A stretch of DNA of 64,000 bases. Source: a virus. Numbering within the stretch: the first letter of the stretch is position 1; each line of letters begins with the position of its first letter. The notes beneath the pieces were generated by a model that saw only the letters and a program-made list of their open reading frames with translations, had not been told where the DNA came from and did no database searches. The position numbers and the translations under genes are program-made. Below are positions 1 to 7,210 of the stretch, in pieces. The DNA lies in IMG/VR virus record IMGVR_UViG_3300030099_006646, positions 1-64,000 of that record, one strand, 5' to 3'.

Positions 1-262
1 TATATATTTTATAAAGTTCTGGGTCTCTCTCGTTGCTTTCTTCTACGACCTCTTCGACTTCTTCTATGAAGTCCAAGGGGTTTTTCATTTTGTCTTTCTC
101 TATTTTTTCGGCATCTTTGTGAGACATAAAACTTATTTCTTTTGAAAAGTCCTCTTTAAACAATTGTTCGTAAATATCAAATAGCTCTTCTGACTCTTTC
201 AGCAAATGGTTTGAAAGCTTCATTTCCATTTTTATTTTCTTATTTAAGATTTCTTCGCTCAT
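1..262 (-). CDS. Hypothetical acidic protein, 3' end cut by the window edge
   Basis: An open frame runs on the minus strand from an ATG at 260-262 to the window start without a stop, giving 87 codons. The protein begins MSEEILNKKIKMEMKLSN and is highly charged, with an acidic run around residues 68-77 (DFIEEVEEVVEE). It looks helical and has no membrane segment. It is divergent from the ClpP-like gene, with a 74-base gap between them. I do not recognise the family. It is one of only two minus-strand genes in the window. The frame is convincing because it is open throughout and its start sits beside the only sizeable gap at this end. Confidence 0.6.
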   Translation of the reverse strand, partial: MSEEILNKKIKMEMKLSNHLLKESEELFDIYEQLFKEDFSKEISFMSHKDAEKIEKDKMKNPLDFIEEVEEVVEESNERDPELYKIY

Positions 263-275
263 ACTTATTAAGTAT
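261..275. repeat. Perfect 7-bp palindrome at the start of the leftmost minus-strand gene
   Basis: ATACTTA-T-TAAGTAT is an exact inverted repeat with a one-base centre. It overlaps the ATG of the minus-strand gene and lies in the divergent gap before the ClpP-like gene. Its place would suit an operator. A 7-bp AT-rich palindrome can also arise by chance. Confidence 0.3.
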
Positions 276-336
276 TCTTCTGTTTGTTATATATTTAAAG
301 ATAGAGGCACAAACACTTCAAAAGGAAATAAAAAAA

Positions 337-957
337 ATGAAAGATATATTTTGGCTATCAAAAGAACAAGAAAACAACATCTTTGATGATGCCCAGGGCT
401 CTAGCTCTTCTTCTTCCAAGAACAAACTGGAAGTGTTAAATAATAAAATTTACTTTTACTGCAATGTAAATCATAACAACAACCTTCACTTAAACAAAGA
501 ACTTAAGACACTTGAGTCAAAACTTTTAACCTCGCAAGAGTTACTAGAAACAGAGCTTCCTGCACCTATTCACCTACACATCAGTTCTTATGGAGGGTCA
601 GTCTTTGCAGGATTTTCTTCTATCGATTATATCCTTAAGTCTAAGGTGCCTGTAATAACGATTATTGATGGATGCGCTGCTTCTGCTGCCACAATGATGA
701 GTATCTGCGGAGCAACACGACTTATGCACGAACACGCATTTATGCTTATCCATCAGCTTTCTTCTGTATCTTGGGGAAAATATGAAGAACTTAAAGACTC
801 TATGCAAAACAATGACTTGCTTATGGAAACTATCAAGAACCTTTACATTGAAAGAACAAAGATTCCTAAAAAAGAACTTGAAGAAATGCTAAAAAGAGAT
901 TTATGGTGGGACGCTAAGACCTGCTTAAAGTACGGATTAATTGACGATATTATATGA
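337..957 (+). CDS. ClpP-like serine protease
   Basis: A 206-residue ClpP/crotonase-fold protease. All three catalytic positions are visible: Ser116 in GCAASAA, His139 in MLIHQ and Asp188 in KRDLWW, followed by the family ending AKTCLKYGLID. The oxyanion-loop motif SYGGSVFAG is at about residues 84-92. The length fits ClpP (about 200). Residues 1-30 are a low-complexity Ser-rich lead. I chose the ATG at 337 because AAAGGAAA lies just upstream; a longer in-frame start at 211 would run back through the divergent gene. The stop overlaps the next start by 4 bases. Possible roles are processing of phage capsid or tail proteins, or alteration of host proteolysis. No ClpX/ClpA partner is visible. Confidence 0.85.
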   Translation: MKDIFWLSKEQENNIFDDAQGSSSSSSKNKLEVLNNKIYFYCNVNHNNNLHLNKELKTLESKLLTSQELLETELPAPIHLHISSYGGSVFAGFSSIDYILKSKVPVITIIDGCAASAATMMSICGATRLMHEHAFMLIHQLSSVSWGKYEELKDSMQNNDLLMETIKNLYIERTKIPKKELEEMLKRDLWWDAKTCLKYGLIDDII

Positions 958-1676
958 AAACTGTTTACATGTTCGATGTCGATGGAACCTTAACTCCACA
1001 CCGTCAAAGAATAAAACCTTATTTTAAAAAGTTTTTTTTGGAGTGGAGTAAGGATAAGATTTATTATCTTATAACTGGGAGCGATTTAAAAAAAATACAA
1101 TCCCAACTTCCTGAAAAAATTTTACACAACGCTAGAGGTGTGTTTACTTGCATGGGGAATGTTCTTTATATTAAAGAAGAAAAGATATATGAAAACAAGT
1201 TCAAACCTTCAAGCCGTCTACTAAATCATTTAAATAGATTTCTTAATAAAACTGGATACGTGCTAAGAACTGGAAACCACATCGAACATAGACCAGGAAT
1301 GATAAACTTTTCTATTGTTGGAAGAAATGCAACATATACACAGCGTGAAGGATATTATACTTACGACTGTAGAGTAAAAGAAAGAGAAACTATTGCCAAC
1401 TTTATCAATGAAAACTTTAAAGATGAACTGGAAGCATCAATAGGAGGCAAAATAAGCATAGATATATATCCTGCTGGTAGCGATAAAGGACAAGCTTTCC
1501 AGTGGATACATCACAAACAAGGACATGCAGGAGTTAGATATGTATTTTATGGTGATCAAGCAAAGCCAGAAGGAAACGATTGGGGAGTTGTGCAAGAAAT
1601 GAGAAAATTAAACGTAGAGCATTCATATAGATGTGTTAAGGGATATAAAGAGACTCTTTCGTTTCTAAAAAAATAA
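954..1676 (+). CDS. Phosphomannomutase of the eukaryotic HAD type
   Basis: This 240-residue protein matches the cofactor-independent eukaryotic phosphomannomutase family (HAD IIB), which interconverts mannose-6-P and mannose-1-P for GDP-mannose synthesis. Visible signatures are FDVDGTLTPHRQ with nucleophile Asp8 and acid/base Asp10, TGSDLKKIQ (41-49), HRPGMINFSIVGRNA (112-126), IGGKISIDIYP (163-173), Lys178, and a metal-binding GDQAKPEGND ending at Asp209. The length is typical (about 245). It is translationally coupled to the ClpP-like gene (ATGA overlap) and converges on the lipoprotein gene with a 4-base gap. It probably feeds the downstream sugar island, where a mannose-isomerase-like cupin and a GDP-fucose-synthase-like enzyme occur. 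A broader phosphatase role cannot be excluded. Confidence 0.85.
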   Translation: MKTVYMFDVDGTLTPHRQRIKPYFKKFFLEWSKDKIYYLITGSDLKKIQSQLPEKILHNARGVFTCMGNVLYIKEEKIYENKFKPSSRLLNHLNRFLNKTGYVLRTGNHIEHRPGMINFSIVGRNATYTQREGYYTYDCRVKERETIANFINENFKDELEASIGGKISIDIYPAGSDKGQAFQWIHHKQGHAGVRYVFYGDQAKPEGNDWGVVQEMRKLNVEHSYRCVKGYKETLSFLKK

Positions 1677-1680
1677 ACAA

Positions 1681-2496
1681 TTATCTTATTTGTATATCTA
1701 AAAGATGATCCTGATCTGTTTTCTCGATACTGGTCTTCTCTGTGCCATCAACTTCTAGAGAAACTCCATCTGGTACATGATATGGAGTATGTTTGTAAAT
1801 GTAGTTTATAAGCTCCGTATGTGTAGGTCCAAAAGATAAGTGGTGGAACCTTCTATGGACAGAGTGAATCATTCCAACCAATTTTCCTCTTTCGTTAAAT
1901 AAAGGAGAACCAGAAGAGCCTCCAATTACAGGCACTGTGTATAGCGAAAACCCCCACTTGTGCCCAGAGTATCTTCCTTCTAACACAGGAACTGTTTTAA
2001 TATTAAACATCCCTACAGGAGCCGCAACATTGTAAATTAAGTCACCCCAGATAGGAGCATCGTTTCTTTCAATCTTTACAGGTGATTTTTTTAAACTGTC
2101 TGAATATAGAATACATGTATCTAGCTTAGAGTTGAAATTTATTGTTTTTGTATCGTGTTTAACTCCATTAATATCAATAATGTAAGTTGTTTGTTTGACC
2201 TTTGCCTCGCCACCTAGATCATTTAAAATGACACCTGGATCGCAGCTATGCCCAGTCGTTAAGATATAAGACCCATGTTCATAAACCCTAACCACAGATC
2301 CACTTGATGTAGCTCCAAGTTGAAACTTCATGCAAGTTTTATTGACGCATTTTACCACATCATATTTTGCTACTACCTTTACAAAAGAATCCATCGGTAG
2401 CTTATGTTTTAAGTTAAAATGTCCATTTAATGTCCCGCCACAAGATACTAGAAACATTAAAGAAAACAACAATATAAAAGACTGAACAAACTTCAT
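1681..2496 (-). CDS. Secreted trypsin-like serine protease, predicted lipoprotein
   Basis: A 271-residue protein with an N-terminal signal peptide (residues 1-18, hydrophobic) ending in a lipobox LVSC, so Cys19 is the likely lipidated residue. The chymotrypsin-fold triad is readable: His83 in TTGHSC, Asp126 in KLDTCIL and Ser195 in GGSSGSPLF. The motif GKLVGMIHS follows the Ser as in secreted trypsin-like proteases. A charged tail follows about residue 250. AAGGAG (minus strand, 2512-2507) is 10 bases from this ATG; a TTG at 2502 would be only 4 bases away and gives two extra residues. It should be exported and anchored to the host envelope. It is transcribed against its neighbours, which suits a stand-alone accessory gene. 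Confidence 0.8.
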   Translation of the reverse strand: MKFVQSFILLFSLMFLVSCGGTLNGHFNLKHKLPMDSFVKVVAKYDVVKCVNKTCMKFQLGATSSGSVVRVYEHGSYILTTGHSCDPGVILNDLGGEAKVKQTTYIIDINGVKHDTKTINFNSKLDTCILYSDSLKKSPVKIERNDAPIWGDLIYNVAAPVGMFNIKTVPVLEGRYSGHKWGFSLYTVPVIGGSSGSPLFNERGKLVGMIHSVHRRFHHLSFGPTHTELINYIYKHTPYHVPDGVSLEVDGTEKTSIEKTDQDHLLDIQIR

Positions 2497-2506
2497 AGTC
2501 AATTTT

Positions 2507-2512
2507 CTCCTT
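2507..2512 (-). promoter_or_regulatory. Ribosome binding site of the lipoprotein protease gene
   Basis: AAGGAG on the minus strand. The spacing is 10 bases to ATG 2496 and 4 bases to TTG 2502, so the ATG is preferred. Confidence 0.6.
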
Positions 2513-2541
2513 GTAAAAATAACTAGAACTGTTTTTGTTTT

Positions 2542-2548
2542 CTATTTA
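2542..2548 (+). promoter_or_regulatory. CTATTTA element, candidate phage promoter core before phoH
   Basis: CTATTTA followed by TT lies in the 69-base divergent gap between the lipoprotein gene and phoH, 17 bases before the phoH start. The same heptamer occurs in three other intergenic gaps (38251, 47440, 59276). In this divergent gap it could also act leftwards. The promoter role is inferred only. Confidence 0.3.
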
Positions 2549-2565
2549 TTTTACAAGGAATATCC

Positions 2566-3888
2566 ATGAAAAAAACATATGTCTTTGATACGAGCGCTAT
2601 TTTAGCTGACTATAAATGTATCTATGAATATAAGAAAAATGATATTGTTATTCCTTTCAAAGTCTTAGAAGAAATCGACGCTCAAAAGAAACGTCAAGAC
2701 GGCGTAGGTTTTAATGCTAGGATGATTATTCGCGAGCTTGATTTACTCAGAGAAAAAGGAAATATTTATCGAGGAGTGAGAATAGAAAAAGGTAAAGGTC
2801 TGCTTTCTATTAGAGGTTATGATAAAAACCTCCTACCAGATGAATACAAGTTATCTAATGCCGATAATGAAATCATAGGCACCGCAATAACTGAACGGAA
2901 AAGAAACTTTGATAAGAAAGTCATCATGGTGACAAAAGACATCCACATGAGAGTTAAGTGTGACACCCTAGAGCTTCCATGTGAAGATTATGATAAAGAT
3001 AAAATACACGATAACGATGAATCATATTCCGGCATAACTGAACATGAAGTAGATGATTTACTAGTAGATTATATTTACGAAGGACGTGAAATATTTTTAG
3101 ATCAAAAAGAAATAAAAGCACACCCCAATCAGTGCATACTCTTTAAGTCAACTCAAAATCCTAAAAAATCAGCCTTGGCAAGATTTTTAAGTTATGATGA
3201 ACCTGTAAAGAAAGTTGCTCAAAACAAAAGAGGAATATGGGGAGTAAAGCCTAAAAATAAAGAACAGGTATTTGCCTCTAATCTTTTAATGGATGAAAGT
3301 ATTCCTATCGTATCCTTAGTAGGACCAGCAGGTTCGGGCAAAACACTTTTGGCAATTGCGGCTGGTTTAGAACAGACTTTAGGAACAGGTCTTTACAATA
3401 AGCTAGTTATATCTCGCCCAGTCCAGCCAGTAGGTAAAGATATTGGCTACTTACCTGGCAGCGTAGAAGAAAAGATGAATCCCTGGCTCGCGCCGATTAG
3501 AGATAACTTGGAATTTTTAATGTCCTATTCTTATTCGAAAAGAGACAACTATGAGACACTAGATACCTATATTGAATCTGGCGTAATTGAAGTAGAAGCT
3601 TTAACATACATCAGAGGTCGTTCCATAGCTAACGCTTATATTATTATTGATGAATCTCAAAACTTAACAGCGCATGAATTAAAGACTATAATAACTCGTG
3701 TAGGAGAAAATACAAAAATTATCTTAACAGGAGACGTTGAACAGATAGATAATCTCTATGTTGATCAACAATCAAATGGTCTATCCTATGCGATAGAAAA
3801 GTTTAAAGAACACGACTTAGCAGCGCATCTTACTCTTGTAAAAGGTGAAAGAAGCAAGGTTGCTACGTTAGCATCAAAAATATTATAG
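2566..3888 (+). CDS. phoH: PhoH-family ATPase with N-terminal PIN domain
   Basis: A 440-residue PIN-PhoH fusion (YlaK/PhoH2 type). The PIN ribonuclease domain spans about residues 1-150, with acidic residues at Asp8 (FDTSA), Glu35/Glu36 (VLEEIDAQ), Asp100 (ADNEIIG) and Asp125 (TKDIH). The PhoH ATPase domain has Walker A GPAGSGKT at 253-260, Walker B IIIDESQ around Asp362-Glu363, and ILTGDVEQID. Members couple ATP-driven RNA unwinding to RNA cleavage. PhoH genes are common in large phages. AAGGAA stands just before the ATG. The gene leads a plus-strand run that continues through the nuclease gene and probably into the sugar island. Confidence 0.92.
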   Translation: MKKTYVFDTSAILADYKCIYEYKKNDIVIPFKVLEEIDAQKKRQDGVGFNARMIIRELDLLREKGNIYRGVRIEKGKGLLSIRGYDKNLLPDEYKLSNADNEIIGTAITERKRNFDKKVIMVTKDIHMRVKCDTLELPCEDYDKDKIHDNDESYSGITEHEVDDLLVDYIYEGREIFLDQKEIKAHPNQCILFKSTQNPKKSALARFLSYDEPVKKVAQNKRGIWGVKPKNKEQVFASNLLMDESIPIVSLVGPAGSGKTLLAIAAGLEQTLGTGLYNKLVISRPVQPVGKDIGYLPGSVEEKMNPWLAPIRDNLEFLMSYSYSKRDNYETLDTYIESGVIEVEALTYIRGRSIANAYIIIDESQNLTAHELKTIITRVGENTKIILTGDVEQIDNLYVDQQSNGLSYAIEKFKEHDLAAHLTLVKGERSKVATLASKIL

Positions 3889-3897
3889 GAGAAAAAA

Positions 3898-4170
3898 ATG
3901 GAAACTGAGAATCCACTAGAAGAAGTTGTTGAGCCTGACAATGATTTAAAAAACATGCTTGTTGAATATGTGGGAGAAAAAAACGACCCAGAAGACCAAC
4001 TTGTCACAGTAGAGATGATTGTAGGTACTTTGGCTGATGAATTCCCAGAGCTTGTGCTAGCTGTTGCGGAGGAAAATTGGGAACGTGGTTATCACCAAGC
4101 CTTAGATGATGTAGAACTTGGAGAGAAGCTTTTTAAAGAAGAGTTAGAAAAAAGAAAAAATGAAGAATAA
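3898..4170 (+). CDS. Small acidic hypothetical protein
   Basis: A 90-residue, strongly acidic, soluble protein with a charged helical C-terminus (LGEKLFKEELEKRKNEE). It has an AGGAGA ribosome site 6-9 bases upstream. It follows phoH by 9 bases and overlaps the metallopeptidase start by 11 bases, so it belongs to the same operon. The middle contains MIVGTLADEFPELVLAVAEE, which reads as a helix rich in small hydrophobic residues. I do not recognise the family. Its position suggests an early regulatory or accessory function, but nothing in the sequence specifies one. Confidence 0.65.
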   Translation: METENPLEEVVEPDNDLKNMLVEYVGEKNDPEDQLVTVEMIVGTLADEFPELVLAVAEENWERGYHQALDDVELGEKLFKEELEKRKNEE

Positions 4171-4840
4171 GATAAAAGATATTATCATTAGTTCATACAA
4201 CAAAGCCCTTAGAGAGAGAAAAGAATTTTATTTAAATGGTGCATTGATACAAATAATCAATCCATTGAATAAATCTATAGATCTTGAGCGAATAGTACAT
4301 TTTCTACAAAGCAAAATACCAGATCAAATACTAAACTTAATCGATGTTTACTACATTGGTGATTTTGATGTATTTAAAAAAAGAAATACAAATGCCGCTT
4401 ATATGGATGGAGCAATATATCTAAGTAACAATCAGGATGGTGAAAGAGATCTTTTAGATGATATTATTCACGAACTAGGTCACGCTTTAATAGAAAAAGA
4501 TCATATTAATATTTTTGGAGATGGGTTAGTTAAGCAAGAATTTTTATCTAAAAAACAAACACTAAAAAGGATTTTAAGATCGAAAGGTTATGATATACCA
4601 AAATCATTCAATACGGTGGGCTTTTCACAAGATGTGGACGACTTTTTGTACAAAGAAGTAGGATATAAAACATTAGCAAATCTAATAAATGGCTTGTTTG
4701 TTAGCCCTTATGCTACAACATCCTTGGAAGAATATTTTTCTACAGGGCTAGAAGATTATTATCTTGGTAAATCCTTGTTATTAAAAAGTATTTCTCCTCA
4801 ACTATATAATAAAATGGAGCTTTATGATGAACTGGACTGA
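4160..4840 (+). CDS. Putative zinc metallopeptidase (HExxH)
   Basis: A 226-residue protein with the zinc-binding motif HELGH at residues 104-108, preceded by DLLDDII as usual in zincins. A plausible third ligand lies in TSLEEYFSTGLEDYY (Glu190 or Glu191), the arrangement seen in gluzincins such as the anthrax-lethal-factor-like peptidase domain. The N-terminal 100 residues form an alpha/beta lead. There is no signal peptide, so it should act in the cytoplasm or virion. It overlaps both neighbours (11 bases upstream, 17 bases downstream), implying coupled translation. The substrate is unknown. It is the third unrelated protease in the first 5 kb. The family assignment rests on the motif only. 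Confidence 0.65.
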   Translation: MKNKIKDIIISSYNKALRERKEFYLNGALIQIINPLNKSIDLERIVHFLQSKIPDQILNLIDVYYIGDFDVFKKRNTNAAYMDGAIYLSNNQDGERDLLDDIIHELGHALIEKDHINIFGDGLVKQEFLSKKQTLKRILRSKGYDIPKSFNTVGFSQDVDDFLYKEVGYKTLANLINGLFVSPYATTSLEEYFSTGLEDYYLGKSLLLKSISPQLYNKMELYDELD

Positions 4841-5159
4841 ACAGACAGATATTAATATAACAAAAGAAGACAACAGGCTGAATGTAACTTTGACTGTTAA
4901 CCACATTCATGGTAAAAGAAATTTTCAAGAAAAAACATATGAAACAGATTTTATTGTTTCTTATTTAAAAGAAAACAATATTAAGTTTAGTGAAATATTA
5001 CAAGAAACAGTAGTTTATAACTATCAAACAAAAAACAGGTGTACTGGAACTTGGATTTTTTCTTTACCAAAAACAACTAAAGTAAAAAAAACAACACAAG
5101 CCCTTGAAAATAAAGAAAATGTGCTTAAAGTGAGTAGTAAGAAAACCACTAAAAAGTAA
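4824..5159 (+). CDS. Hypothetical protein with basic tail
   Basis: A 111-residue protein starting inside the end of the metallopeptidase gene; ATGs at 4824 and 4827 are equally possible. Residues 1-80 look like mixed beta strands (NRLNVTLTVNHIHGKRNF; CTGTWIFSLP). The last 30 residues are Lys/Thr-rich (KVKKTTQ... KKTTKK), suggesting a flexible, possibly nucleic-acid-binding tail. There is no membrane segment or recognisable motif. It lies 4 bases before the PD-(D/E)XK nuclease gene, so a role alongside that nuclease is possible but unproven. Confidence 0.55.
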   Translation: MMNWTEQTDINITKEDNRLNVTLTVNHIHGKRNFQEKTYETDFIVSYLKENNIKFSEILQETVVYNYQTKNRCTGTWIFSLPKTTKVKKTTQALENKENVLKVSSKKTTKK

Positions 5160-5163
5160 TATT

Positions 5164-5940
5164 ATGCCACATATATCATTTTCTGAGCTTGTTACATGGA
5201 ACGAGTGTCCCCACAAGCACAAGCTTAAGTATGTCGAAAAAGTTCATAAGTTCTTCGGCAACGAGTTTACTGCATTTGGAACTTCTATTCACAATGTTTG
5301 TGAAGATGTTCTTCTTGACGAGACCGTTGATATGAAGAGGATCTTCTTAGAATCTATGGACAAAGAAGCAAAGTCCTTAAAACGTAAAGGTGTTCAGATT
5401 GATGAAAAGTTTTGGGGTGATCTGAAACAACAAGGAGTTCAGCTTACTAATCATATTCTACCAGCGGTTAAGAATTACTTTGGCTCCTATGAAGTTGTTT
5501 CTACCGAAGAAAAGATTCTAGAACCATCTCTGGTAGATGATGACTATGATTTTAAAGGATTTATTGACTTAGTTGTTAAAACTGACGATGGAAAATATCA
5601 TATTATTGATTGGAAATCTTGTTCATGGGGCTGGGACTTAAAGAAAAAAACTGATCCTATGGTAACTTATCAGTTAACTCTTTACAAATACTATTTTGCT
5701 CTAAAGCACGATATTGACCCAAAGATGATTGAGACACACTTTGCATTGTTAAAGCGCACGGCAAAAGACAATAACGTTGAAATTTTTCGTGTAACTTCAG
5801 GTCCAAGAAAAACGAGAAATGTCTTAACATTACTTGAAAAAGCAATCTACAATATAAAAGCTAAAACCCGCTTTAAAAATCGTTTATCGTGTCAAAACGG
5901 CAAATGCGAGTTTTACAACACAGAACACTGCAAACGATAA
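5164..5940 (+). CDS. PD-(D/E)XK nuclease, Cas4/RecB-like, with four candidate Fe-S cysteines
   Basis: A 258-residue nuclease of the PDDEXK_1 (Cas4/AddB/RecB C-terminal) type. Core motifs are His43 (SIHNV), Asp135 (GFIDLVV), Asp149-x-Lys151 (IIDWKS) and the Q-x3-Y helix Gln170/Tyr174 (TYQLTLY). Cys15 in the opening helix (WNECPHKHKLKY) and a C-terminal set Cys243-x4-Cys248-x7-Cys256 match the iron-staple layout of Cas4 and AddB, where a 4Fe-4S cluster ties the two ends together. It likely works as a DNA exonuclease in recombination, replication or host-DNA breakdown. No cas1/cas2 or CRISPR array is present, so spacer acquisition is not implied. Confidence 0.82.
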   Translation: MPHISFSELVTWNECPHKHKLKYVEKVHKFFGNEFTAFGTSIHNVCEDVLLDETVDMKRIFLESMDKEAKSLKRKGVQIDEKFWGDLKQQGVQLTNHILPAVKNYFGSYEVVSTEEKILEPSLVDDDYDFKGFIDLVVKTDDGKYHIIDWKSCSWGWDLKKKTDPMVTYQLTLYKYYFALKHDIDPKMIETHFALLKRTAKDNNVEIFRVTSGPRKTRNVLTLLEKAIYNIKAKTRFKNRLSCQNGKCEFYNTEHCKR

Positions 5941-5944
5941 GAGG
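5939..5944 (+). promoter_or_regulatory. Ribosome binding site supporting a TTG start
   Basis: AAGAGG lies 6 bases before TTG 5951. The first in-frame ATG (5963) would be 18 bases away, so the TTG start is preferred. Confidence 0.5.
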
Positions 5945-5950
5945 TATACT

Positions 5951-7210
5951 TTGACTGAAAAAATGAAGATTATAACTATTTCCGATAGCCCGATGGCTCC
6001 ATCAGGTGTTGGAACACAAACAAACTATATGATACAAAGTTTATTAAAGACTGGTAAATATCAATTTATTTCTATAGCTGGAGCCATTAAACATACGAAT
6101 TACAATCCTATCAAAACAGAAGAGTGGGGAGACGACTGGGTTGTCCTTCCAGTAGATGGTTATGGAACTCAAGAGCAAATTAGATCTATGGTCCGAAATG
6201 AAAAACCAGATGCTCTTTGGTTCATGACTGATCCCCGATTTTTCGGGTGGTTGTGGGAAATAGAAGATGAAATAAGACCTCTTTGTCCTATGATTTATTA
6301 TCATGTGTGGGACAATTACCCATACCCAAGATACAATGAGCCTCTTTATTCTTCTACTGATGTGATTGCTACAATTTCAAAAGTGACAGACAATGTAGTT
6401 AGAAACGTCGCTCCTGAAGTAGAGTGTATTCACATTCCTCATGCAGTGCCTGATGAAATTTTTATGCCCTTGGAAGAAGATGTTATTAATGCCTTGCGAA
6501 AAGATAATCTTGGTGATGAGAAAGATAAATTTATTGTTTTTTGGAACAATCGCAATGCTAGAAGAAAACAATCTGGTACTTTGATTTATTGGTGGAAGAA
6601 GTTCTTGGACAAAGTTGGATATGATAAAGCGAAACTTATCATGCATACAGATGTTCATGATCCATATGGTCAGAATCTACAATCTATTATTGAATCTTTA
6701 GGCTTGACCAATGGCGAAGTTGTATTTTCACAAAACAAAATTGGATTGCAAGACATGGCATCTTTTTATAATATGGCAGATTTGACTGTCAACATTGCCG
6801 ACGCCGAAGGATTTGGACTTGGAACACTTGAATCTCTTTCATGTGGAACGCCCATTATTGTTACAATGACAGGAGGTCTTCAAGAACAAGTTACAGATGG
6901 AGAGAACTGGTTTGGCGTTGGGATTGAACCTTCTTCTAAAGCTGTTATTGGTTCTCAAGAAATACCATATATCTATGAAGATAGAATCAATGAGGATGAT
7001 TTTGTAAACGCACTTGAGAAAATTTATAATATGACTCCAACAGAACGTAAAGAGCTAGGTGCAAAAGGCAGACAACACGTATTAAATAACTACAGCTTTG
7101 AACTTTACGGTCAACGTTGGGATGATCTTTTTCAGAAGGTCCAAAAGGACTATGGTTCCTGGGATACAAGAAAAAACTATAAAAACTGGCACTTGAAGGA
7201 GGTCAAATAA
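5951..7210 (+). CDS. Glycosyltransferase, GT4-like (GT-B fold)
   Basis: A 419-residue GT-B glycosyltransferase. The C-terminal nucleotide-sugar domain has the EX7E signature Glu286-Glu294 (AEGFGLGTLES) followed by CGTPIIVTMTGG, typical of family GT4. The N-terminal half opens with a Gly-rich acceptor loop (SDSPMAPSGVGTQTNYM). It probably transfers a hexose or deoxy-sugar onto a growing glycan in the cytoplasm. The start is TTG, chosen on Shine-Dalgarno spacing. It opens the sugar island and its stop overlaps the next start by one base. The next gene is another GT-B enzyme, so the pair may have duplicated. Donor and acceptor are unknown. Confidence 0.85.
   Translation: MTEKMKIITISDSPMAPSGVGTQTNYMIQSLLKTGKYQFISIAGAIKHTNYNPIKTEEWGDDWVVLPVDGYGTQEQIRSMVRNEKPDALWFMTDPRFFGWLWEIEDEIRPLCPMIYYHVWDNYPYPRYNEPLYSSTDVIATISKVTDNVVRNVAPEVECIHIPHAVPDEIFMPLEEDVINALRKDNLGDEKDKFIVFWNNRNARRKQSGTLIYWWKKFLDKVGYDKAKLIMHTDVHDPYGQNLQSIIESLGLTNGEVVFSQNKIGLQDMASFYNMADLTVNIADAEGFGLGTLESLSCGTPIIVTMTGGLQEQVTDGENWFGVGIEPSSKAVIGSQEIPYIYEDRINEDDFVNALEKIYNMTPTERKELGAKGRQHVLNNYSFELYGQRWDDLFQKVQKDYGSWDTRKNYKNWHLKEVK

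Noticed and set aside
211-336. N-terminal extension of the ClpP-like protein, which reads like a signal or membrane segment
   Set aside because: The stretch lies over the divergent minus-strand gene and the intergenic gap. A good ribosome site stands before the ATG at 337, and ClpP homology begins only later.
5164-5940. CRISPR adaptation module
   Set aside because: Only a Cas4-like nuclease is present; no cas1, cas2 or repeat-spacer array is visible.
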